Positions 6,033-12,806 of a stretch of DNA of 15,648 nt are shown piece by piece; positions within the stretch are counted from its first letter, which is position 1; each line of letters starts with the position of its first letter. The notes beneath the pieces were generated by a model that had not been told where the DNA came from, made no database searches, and saw only the letters and a list, made by a program, of their open reading frames with translations. The stretch covers positions 1-15,648 of the forward strand of contig JASLLL010000044.1 of the NCBI GenBank assembly GCA_030747075.1, written 5' to 3'. The stretch is from Gemmatimonadota bacterium. GTDB taxonomy: Bacteria; ARS69. The position numbers and the translations under genes were made by a program.

Positions 6033-8627
6033 CTACCGCGTCAGCACGACCTTTCGCATGATCCGCGCGCCCGCAGCCTCCACGCTGGCGAAGTACACTC
6101 CCGCTGCCACGCGACAGCCATCGTCGTCCCGGCCGTCCCACGGTCGAACATGCTCACCGGCGGCCAGTTCCTCCTCGACCAGCGTTCGCAGAAGGCGACC
6201 CGCCGCGTCGTGGATCGCAATCCGCACGGACGCCTTTGCAGGCAGCGAAAAAGCGAACGCGGTCCCGCTCGCCGAACGGAACGGGTTGGGCGCGTTCTCA
6301 AGAGTCAGCCCTCCCCCGAGGCCCGCCACTGCCACGCCCGTCGCAATCTCCTGCACGACGCGAATCTCAAAGTCGTCGAAGTAGATTCCGTCTTTTCGCA
6401 CCGACGAATCCGACATCAGCTGAAAGCGAAAGCGTACATTCGTCAGCCCGATCCAGGGAGCCAGGTCCACGGAGTTCTCCACCCACGCGGACTGGCTTCC
6501 TTCAAACACAGGTTCTCCGGAGGGCTGCGCCCCCTGCCCGCTGCCGGCCGTCGTGTAGGGAGTGGACACCGCCGTCCACGCTCCGCCGCCGTCGGTCGAA
6601 ACCTGAAACTGCACGCAGTCCCATGAGTCCTCGATGCTCCATCGCGCGAAGAAGGACACGGTCCCGCTCTCCACGCCACCCAGATCCACCGGGGACGCCA
6701 TCGCGCAACTGGTGTTGGCGAGATTTGCGTAGGTAGTCGACGGGCTGTCGGTCATCGAACGCGTGGAGTTGTATGCGACCGTCGAGATCCCCCAGCTGCC
6801 TCCCGAAAGCGACCAGGCTCCCGTGCTTCCCGCCTCAAAGTCGTCCTGGAAGAGCACCACTTCCTCCGCCCCGCCGAGAATGAAGTTCTCCGTAACGGAA
6901 GCCGCATCCACCGTCACGATTCGGTTCGCCGTCACATGGTCCGGTGCCGACACCAGGAAGCGGTAGTCTCCGTATACGAGATTCACCGTGTACGCTCCGC
7001 CCGCCCCGCCGTCGCTCTGGACACTCGTCACCAGTGAGTCCACCGGATAGGTGCGCACCTCCACGGTCGCCGTCAGCGGTGTGCCTCCGACTTCCTGCAC
7101 GAACCCCGACACATCGCCGGAAGCCACCGGGTCCAGCGCCACATTCAACACCGTCGGCGTCCCCCAGGTGCTGGAAACACCGTACTCCGTCTTCGTGATA
7201 TAGCCGCCCGCCGCAAAGGTGATGTCGTAGGTCCCGGTGGGAATCAGCTTGTAGTAGTCGCCAAAGTCCGGATCGGTGACCACGCTCTTCGCGTTTCCGG
7301 AAACCGTCACCGTTGCGTCCAGCGGAAGCCCCGTGTCTGACCCGGTCACGATTCCGTTCACGCCATACCGCGCGGACTTGATGAAGTGCAGGAAGCTCTC
7401 GCGGTTCTCATTCCACAACTGCGGCAGCTGGCTGGACGGCGGCGAGTAGCTGTCGCTGTACTCGATCGTCACATCGATGCAGCCCGTGTCCTGATACGAC
7501 CAGTCCTGCAGGCTTCCGTGAACGACATACCACTGCGCGCCGTTTGTAATCCCCTGGGAGAACGACCCGTTGTACATCGGCAGGTTGTAAGTGCTGTACT
7601 CCAGCGAAAGCTTGATGATCGCGGAATCATCCGGCGTCAGCGCATAGGAATAATCCCACGGGTAGTTCACCACCAGCGCGCCGCTGTGGCCGTTCTCGCT
7701 GATCACAAAGTGATGCGCCGCTCCATGCGCCTTGAAGAAGGTGGTCTCCAGTTCAGATGCGTAAGTGCCGTCTTCCCCCACCGACCCGTCAGGAACCGGA
7801 TAGTTCCGGTTCAGGTCCACTCCATTCGCGTTGTATCGACTCCCCGCCGTCAGACCGTCCGGGTTGTGACACGGGATGATGTGGATCTCGTAGTTGTCCA
7901 CCAGGTAGGTCACATCCGGATCGGATCCGTAGTTGTCGGTCAGGTGCTCCACCAGATACATCAGCATTTCGAGTCCGGGCGGTTCGTTCCCGTGCATGGT
8001 GCTCGTGAGTCGAACCTCCGGTTCCGCCTCTTCGACGCCGACATTGTCCCCGATCTCGATCGCCCAGAGTTCTCGTCCCTGCACGGAACTCCCGATCGTG
8101 TGGAACCGCGCGATGGCGGGATGGTCCAGTTCCGTCTGCTGAAGCTCCGTCCCGATCTGCGCGTGCGTGTGGTAGGCGCGTGTGTCGCCGCGAAGAAGGC
8201 GGTCCCCTCCCGCAAGAGCCTGCTCCTCCCAGACGCGCTCCATCTCCCTGCGGGCTTGCTTTTCCCTGTCCGGAATGCGCTCGAATGAAACCCCGGCCCG
8301 TCGCAGTGCTTCCGCCTCGGCTTCCGTGACACGCGGTTCCCAGACAAGCCGCAGATGCTTCGGAGGAGTGCCCTCCACGCGAAGCTGCTCCCTGTGGAAG
8401 GAAGCCACCGGCACGCGCTCCAGCAGTGCGTTCAGTTCTTCTCCGGTCCCCACCTCGATCCGGACGGGGAAGTCCTCATACACCCGGATCTCCCACAGGG
8501 GGAGCCCGTGGGAATCCACCGGGATGGGAGCGGCCCCGGCGGGCCACGAAAACAGACCGCAGGCGACGAAAAGGAATGCGGCGAATCGGGCGACAGATGA
8601 TGCGGATCGGGCGGATCCAGGATGCAT
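6033..8627 (-). CDS. Secreted M14 zinc carboxypeptidase with FlgD-like C-terminal module
   Basis: The protein has 864 residues. The start at 8627 is chosen for the signal peptide (basic start, FAAFLFVACGLF, cleavage near A32/A33) and a GAGG (8636-8639) eight bases upstream; the in-frame start at 8768 would run through the divergent control region. Residues about 40-150 look like a propeptide. The M14 peptidase (about 150-418) keeps the zinc ligands H212 and E215 (M-H-G-N-E) and H314 (NGHSGALVVNYPWD), the substrate-binding N273-R274 (DLNRNYP) and the catalytic E389 (DVTIEY). The wording is closest to the carboxypeptidase D/N/E subfamily. Two carboxypeptidase-regulatory, transthyretin-like beta domains follow (about 421-500 and 504-585), then a jelly-roll, MAM-like domain (about 592-758, F-x-D-D-F-E-x-G start), then a FlgD-like module (about 774-864). 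It should remove C-terminal residues from peptides outside the cell. It is divergent from the PHP gene, which ends in the same module. Confidence 0.9.
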   Translation of the reverse strand: MHPGSARSASSVARFAAFLFVACGLFSWPAGAAPIPVDSHGLPLWEIRVYEDFPVRIEVGTGEELNALLERVPVASFHREQLRVEGTPPKHLRLVWEPRVTEAEAEALRRAGVSFERIPDREKQARREMERVWEEQALAGGDRLLRGDTRAYHTHAQIGTELQQTELDHPAIARFHTIGSSVQGRELWAIEIGDNVGVEEAEPEVRLTSTMHGNEPPGLEMLMYLVEHLTDNYGSDPDVTYLVDNYEIHIIPCHNPDGLTAGSRYNANGVDLNRNYPVPDGSVGEDGTYASELETTFFKAHGAAHHFVISENGHSGALVVNYPWDYSYALTPDDSAIIKLSLEYSTYNLPMYNGSFSQGITNGAQWYVVHGSLQDWSYQDTGCIDVTIEYSDSYSPPSSQLPQLWNENRESFLHFIKSARYGVNGIVTGSDTGLPLDATVTVSGNAKSVVTDPDFGDYYKLIPTGTYDITFAAGGYITKTEYGVSSTWGTPTVLNVALDPVASGDVSGFVQEVGGTPLTATVEVRTYPVDSLVTSVQSDGGAGGAYTVNLVYGDYRFLVSAPDHVTANRIVTVDAASVTENFILGGAEEVVLFQDDFEAGSTGAWSLSGGSWGISTVAYNSTRSMTDSPSTTYANLANTSCAMASPVDLGGVESGTVSFFARWSIEDSWDCVQFQVSTDGGGAWTAVSTPYTTAGSGQGAQPSGEPVFEGSQSAWVENSVDLAPWIGLTNVRFRFQLMSDSSVRKDGIYFDDFEIRVVQEIATGVAVAGLGGGLTLENAPNPFRSASGTAFAFSLPAKASVRIAIHDAAGRLLRTLVEEELAAGEHVRPWDGRDDDGCRVAAGVYFASVEAAGARIMRKVVLTR

Positions 8628-8663
8628 GACTCTGACCTCGGGTGAGTGCGACTCGATCGATCC

Positions 8664-8671
8664 GGGGGGGG
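8664..8671. repeat. G8 homopolymer tract upstream of the M14 gene
   Basis: Eight consecutive G (C8 on the M14 message strand) lie 36 bases upstream of the M14 start, inside the divergent spacer. The context resembles the G9 tract at 178-186: both follow TCC, and both precede a minus-strand gene. Confidence 0.45.
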
Positions 8672-8681
8672 ACAAATGCGA

Positions 8682-8714
8682 ATGGATCCATGATACCACG
8701 GCCAGCGCCGTGGT
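8682..8714. promoter_or_regulatory. Palindrome pair in the divergent M14 / PHP control region
   Basis: Two perfect palindromes sit side by side in the 182-bp spacer. ATGGATCCAT occupies 8682-8691. An 8+8 inverted repeat, ACCACGGC (8695-8702) and GCCGTGGT (8707-8714), surrounds a 4-base centre. A TATCAT -10-like hexamer reads leftward at 8690-8695, touching both palindromes, and another reads rightward at 8763-8768 before the PHP gene. Neither has a convincing -35 box. The layout fits an operator controlling both divergent genes, but as RNA the second repeat could equally be a hairpin. The regulator is not identifiable here. Confidence 0.4.
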
Positions 8715-8809
8715 CGGGCAGGATTTAGGCACGAACCTCCGGCATTCGGCCAGGAAATGCGATATCATCCATCGACACGACTCCGACTACCGGTCCCACG
8801 GAGGCCTGC

Positions 8810-11032
8810 ATGGATTCCTGCCGAACTGCCCGAGTTCTCCTGCTGCTCCCGGCGCTCCTCCTGCCCGCACCGACCCCCGCCGCGGATCCCGCGGACGGTT
8901 CCGTTCCAGGCGACGCGCCCCCCGAGCAACGCTACGAGAATACGCTCGCCAAGGACTTCATGATGGATGCGCCGTGGCGGGTCATCGACGCGAATACGCC
9001 GATCCCGGTGACCGTCATCCTCAAGGACTGCGATGTCGACGACATCCGCGATCTCCACTGGATCCGCTGCTGGGATGTCACGGGCGGAGGATCGACCATT
9101 CTCTGGGATCACGACTTTGGCGACGAGACCATCGGAAACGACTCCTGGGAGCAGAACTTCTGGACCTACATCGTCTCCGTGACGGAAGGCCATCCGTCGC
9201 TCCCGAACGGGACGCTCCTCACCCCTGCCAACCTCGGCTACGCGACGGGAGACGCCATTCAGCTCAAGGTCTCCGTGTACTACCGGGACGACTGGTTCAA
9301 CTACACGGAATCCCGATGGCTCCGCGTGCATGTCGGAAGCGGCCCCTTTCCGTGGCCCGCCGGATGGTACGGCGGTGACACCCACTACCACACCATGTAC
9401 ACGAACAACATCGCGGAGTTCGGCGCGCCCATTCCCGCGGTCTCGGAAACCGGCATCGCCATGGGGCTTCAATGGCTCACGGTCACCGATCACTCCTGCG
9501 ACCTCGACGAACTCGGCGACGGCCCCTACTCCTACGGAACCCCCGCATGGGAGTACACCGTGCAGGATGCATCCGGCATCAGCACGACCTATCGGGACAA
9601 CTCCGGCTATTCCAATATGTGGGACGCTGCGAAAGCCGATGTCGCTCTTCTGGACGCGCCTGACTTCCGCCTGTTCACCGGAGTGGAACTGAATGTGGGG
9701 TCCATCGATCCATCGTCCTACGACAAGACTCTCCACTTCCTCGTTTACAACCCCGCCTACATCAGTTCTCCCAACTCCGGCGCCCTCGGCGAGCGACCCG
9801 TCTCCATCAGCCTGACCGGCGCGTTGAGCGCCATCTCGGGCACCGGTTTCGGGTACGCGGCGCATCCGCTCAGCGACCTTTCCGCTGAATGGGGCGGCAT
9901 CGACTGGGGAATGAACGGCGCCCCATGGGGATCCGTGGACATCACCACGGCGCTCGGTTACGACGCGTTTCGCGGGTTCCAGGCGTTCAACCAGCGCGAA
10001 CTCTGGGAGTCCACCGATCAGTACAACCCGTGGCCCGACTTCGACGCGGGCAGTTCCACCGGGAACCCCTACCCCGGGCCTCTCCTGGCAGGCATCACGC
10101 TGTGGGACACACACCTGCGGGCGAAGCTCGGCACCGCACGCCCGCAGGTCTTCTTCAGCGGAGGAAGCGACGCCCACGGCGACTTCAACTTCGCTTCGCA
10201 TCTCGGGATTGACGACTACGCCACCGACAACGCCATGGGGAAGGTCCAGACGGTCGTCCATGTCCCCGGGGGGTACTCCTCCGGAAACCTCCCGCCGTCC
10301 GCGGATCTTCTGGAGGCGCTGCGCCTCGGCCGATCCGTCGTGACCGACGGACCCTTCCTGGAGATCGGGATCGACCGCGATGGCAATGGAAGCTGGTACG
10401 ACACCGGCGACCTGATGATCGGTGACGACGCCGTCGTGAATCCGTCCACGCTGCCCGATCTCAGCATCCGCTGGGGAAGCCTCGCCGAGTTCGGCTCGAT
10501 CACTTCGCTGTCGGTACTCGTCGGGGATGCCTCCGGAACCAGCGTGGTCTACTCCTTCGATCCCTCCTCATCCGGGCAGGGTCTCGGCGGTTCCACCACG
10601 CGATCCCTCTCGGCACTCGGCCTCACGGGAGATGTCTACCTGCGTGCAGAGTGTGTCACCACCGACGGAGTCGCCGGGCATCGCGCCTACACGAATCCCA
10701 TCTGGCTGACCATGGATGCCATGACCGGTGTCCCGGAACTTCCCGGGGCTGTGCGGCCCATGCTCCTTCCCGCGGCACCCAACCCCTTCCGTCCGGGAAC
10801 CACGCTTACCTTCCTGCTGGAGCGCGCGGCGCCCGTCCGGCTTGACATTCTGGATCCGGCCGGTCGGCGCGTCCGCGTTCTCGTCGAGAGCCCCAGCACG
10901 GGTCCCGGCTCCCATCGCGTGGTCTGGGACGGACGCGACGCCCACGGCCGCACCGTTCCGGCCGGGGTCTACCTCGCCCGCCTCGTCGCGGACGGCATCC
11001 CCACGACGCGCAAGCTCGTGCTCATCCGTTGA
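8810..11032 (+). CDS. Secreted PHP-domain (CehA/McbA-like) metallohydrolase with FlgD-like tail
   Basis: The 740-residue protein begins with a signal peptide (RTARVLLLLPALLLP, cleavage near A24-A25) and has GGAGG (8800-8804) five bases before the ATG. Residues about 40-185 form a beta-rich N-terminal domain. The PHP metal-binding set is present in order: H192 and H194 (DTHYHT), D227-H228 (TDHS), E293 (GVELN), H352 (AAHP), D454 and H456 (SDAHGD). This arrangement matches CehA/McbA-type members, which hydrolyse phosphate, phosphonate or carbamate-type esters; the true substrate is unknown. A further beta domain (about 525-640) leads to a FlgD-like / type-A-sorting-like module (about 655-740) with A-P-N-P-F, W-D-G-R-D, G-V-Y and R-K-L-V-L. 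The enzyme should act outside the cytoplasm, possibly held at the surface through this tail. The gamma-glutamyltransferase gene begins within its stop codon. Confidence 0.85.
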   Translation: MDSCRTARVLLLLPALLLPAPTPAADPADGSVPGDAPPEQRYENTLAKDFMMDAPWRVIDANTPIPVTVILKDCDVDDIRDLHWIRCWDVTGGGSTILWDHDFGDETIGNDSWEQNFWTYIVSVTEGHPSLPNGTLLTPANLGYATGDAIQLKVSVYYRDDWFNYTESRWLRVHVGSGPFPWPAGWYGGDTHYHTMYTNNIAEFGAPIPAVSETGIAMGLQWLTVTDHSCDLDELGDGPYSYGTPAWEYTVQDASGISTTYRDNSGYSNMWDAAKADVALLDAPDFRLFTGVELNVGSIDPSSYDKTLHFLVYNPAYISSPNSGALGERPVSISLTGALSAISGTGFGYAAHPLSDLSAEWGGIDWGMNGAPWGSVDITTALGYDAFRGFQAFNQRELWESTDQYNPWPDFDAGSSTGNPYPGPLLAGITLWDTHLRAKLGTARPQVFFSGGSDAHGDFNFASHLGIDDYATDNAMGKVQTVVHVPGGYSSGNLPPSADLLEALRLGRSVVTDGPFLEIGIDRDGNGSWYDTGDLMIGDDAVVNPSTLPDLSIRWGSLAEFGSITSLSVLVGDASGTSVVYSFDPSSSGQGLGGSTTRSLSALGLTGDVYLRAECVTTDGVAGHRAYTNPIWLTMDAMTGVPELPGAVRPMLLPAAPNPFRPGTTLTFLLERAAPVRLDILDPAGRRVRVLVESPSTGPGSHRVVWDGRDAHGRTVPAGVYLARLVADGIPTTRKLVLIR

Positions 11033-12732
11033 ACCTCTCGCAGTGGTCGGCGCGAGCGATGCTCTTCCTGTGCGCGGCGGGAGTCCCTTCGGTGGCTCCC
11101 GCCTCCGCGAGCGCGTCCTCCGCATCCGCTCCTCACGCCATGGTCGTCACGGCGGAGCCCCTCGCGACGCAAGCCGGGCTGGAGATTCTCGATGCCGGCG
11201 GAAACGCGTTTGACGCCGCCGCCGCGGTCGGCTTTGCGCTGGCGGTCACACTGCCCCGCGCGGGAAACCTCGGCGGCGGCGGCTTCGCGGTCGGCCTCGA
11301 AGACAACGGGCAGGCCTTCGCTCTCGACTTCCGCGAGACGGCCCCCGCCGCCGCGCACCGCGACATGTTCCTCGACGAAACGGGCGAAGTGGTCCGTGGC
11401 CGCAGTCTCTATACCCACTCGGCCGTCGGAGTGCCCGGTACGGTAGATGGTCTTCTTCGAATCCACGCGGAACGCGGACGGCTCCCGCGCGAACGCGTGA
11501 TCGCTCCGGCCGTACGCCTCGCCCGGAACGGATTCCCCGTCTCCGAAGTTCTCGCAAAGTCTGTCCATGCGCGGCGCGAACTCCTCTCCGCCCACGCGGC
11601 CGCCGCCGCCCTCTTCCTTCCCGGTGGCTCGCCGATCGCCGAAGGGGACACCCTCCGGCAGGAAGACCTTGCGCGCACGCTTCTCCGCATTTCGCGCGAC
11701 GGGCGGGACGGCTTCTATGCGGGCGAGACCGCACGACTCGTTGCCGCGGAGATGGCTCGCGGCGGCGGCATGATGACCGCTGCGGACCTGGCGTCCTACC
11801 AGTCCATCCCGCGCGAGCCCTTTCGCATTCAGTCCGGCGGCCACGAGATCCTCACGCACCCTCTGCCGAGCTCCGGGGGCGTCGTCCTGGCGCAGATCCT
11901 CGGCCTGGTGGACTGGGAGACTCTCCGCGCAGCCGGACCGCACTCCGCGGCGTATGTGCGAAGCCTCGTCGAGGCGGAGCGCCTGGCCTATGCCGACCGC
12001 AACCACCACCTGGGCGACCCGGCCTTCGCGAGTGTCCCGGTGGAGATGCTCGTGTCCGAACCCTATCTGTCTGCCCGGCGCCGCCTCATCCCGCCCGACT
12101 CCGCCGGAAGCAGCGACCGGGTTTCCGCGGGAGATCCGCCCCTCCCTGAGTCGGAAGAGACAACGCACTACTGCGTCTGCGACTCCTTCGGGAATGTCGC
12201 GTCCATCACCACGACGCTCAACGGTTCGTACGGTTCCGGGATTGTCGTAGCGGGGGCCGGGTTCCTTCTCAACAACGAGATGGACGACTTCTCCGCCAAG
12301 CCCGGCGTTCCGAATCTCTACGGCCTCGTGGGAACGGAAGCCAACTCCATCGCCGCAGGCAAGCGCATGCTCTCTTCCATGACCCCGTCCATCGTGCTGA
12401 AGGACGACAGGTTCCTTCTTGCGCTCGGCTCTCCCGGAGGCTCCACCATCATCACAACGGTGCTGCAGGTGTTCTTGAATGCCACGCTGTTCGCGATGGA
12501 CCTGGAGCACGCGGTCCACGCGCCGCGCTTCCATCACCAATGGCTTCCGGATGTCGTGTTTGCGGAAGAGACCGCGCTCCCCGAGTCCACGCGCGCGTCG
12601 CTGCGGACTCTGGGCTACAACCTCCGCGACCGATCCCCCATCGGACGAGTGGCCGCCATCGGGCGCCTCCCCGACGGGAGCCTTGTCGGCGTCTTCGACC
12701 GGCGCGGAGCCGGTCTCGCTGAAGGCCGCTGA
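11029..12732 (+). CDS. ggt: Gamma-glutamyltransferase (exported)
   Basis: The 567-residue length is near the usual 570-590 of bacterial enzymes. The predicted TTG start at 11029 overlaps the preceding stop (TTGA, four bases), indicating translational coupling; there is no clear Shine-Dalgarno site. The next ATG (11059) would remove the only basic residue of the signal peptide (R9), so TTG is preferred. The signal peptide is about residues 1-35, with hydrophobic MLFLCAAGV and an alanine/serine-rich cleavage area. The enzyme is made as one chain and cuts itself before the nucleophile Thr, here T378 in E-E-T-T-H-Y. Substrate-binding R102 (LDFRETAP), the MLSSMTPS motif and the GSPGGS loop (467-472) are all present, so it looks active. 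It transfers or hydrolyses the gamma-glutamyl group of glutathione and gamma-glutamyl peptides in the periplasm. Unlike its upstream partner it has no FlgD-like tail. Confidence 0.92.
   Translation: MNLSQWSARAMLFLCAAGVPSVAPASASASSASAPHAMVVTAEPLATQAGLEILDAGGNAFDAAAAVGFALAVTLPRAGNLGGGGFAVGLEDNGQAFALDFRETAPAAAHRDMFLDETGEVVRGRSLYTHSAVGVPGTVDGLLRIHAERGRLPRERVIAPAVRLARNGFPVSEVLAKSVHARRELLSAHAAAAALFLPGGSPIAEGDTLRQEDLARTLLRISRDGRDGFYAGETARLVAAEMARGGGMMTAADLASYQSIPREPFRIQSGGHEILTHPLPSSGGVVLAQILGLVDWETLRAAGPHSAAYVRSLVEAERLAYADRNHHLGDPAFASVPVEMLVSEPYLSARRRLIPPDSAGSSDRVSAGDPPLPESEETTHYCVCDSFGNVASITTTLNGSYGSGIVVAGAGFLLNNEMDDFSAKPGVPNLYGLVGTEANSIAAGKRMLSSMTPSIVLKDDRFLLALGSPGGSTIITTVLQVFLNATLFAMDLEHAVHAPRFHHQWLPDVVFAEETALPESTRASLRTLGYNLRDRSPIGRVAAIGRLPDGSLVGVFDRRGAGLAEGR
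12697..12715 (+). other. Short GC hairpin at the 3' end of ggt
   Basis: GACCGGC (12697-12703) and GCCGGTC (12709-12715) pair perfectly around a 5-base loop, fifteen bases before the stop codon triplet. No T-run follows, so it is not a typical terminator; it may be no more than codon use in GC-rich DNA. The 74-bp gap to the next gene (12733-12806) shows no clear promoter. Confidence 0.3.
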
Positions 12733-12806
12733 ACCCGCACTTCCCCCGCTTCGCCGCGTCGCGTATCCTTCGCCGCCCGGCCCCCTCACCGTCCGAGGAG
12801 AGACCC

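Noticed and set aside
8765-10261. Open frame of 498 codons on the minus strand, antisense to the PHP gene
   Set aside because: The PHP gene on the other strand has signal peptide, ribosome site and all metal ligands; the antisense frame has none of these.
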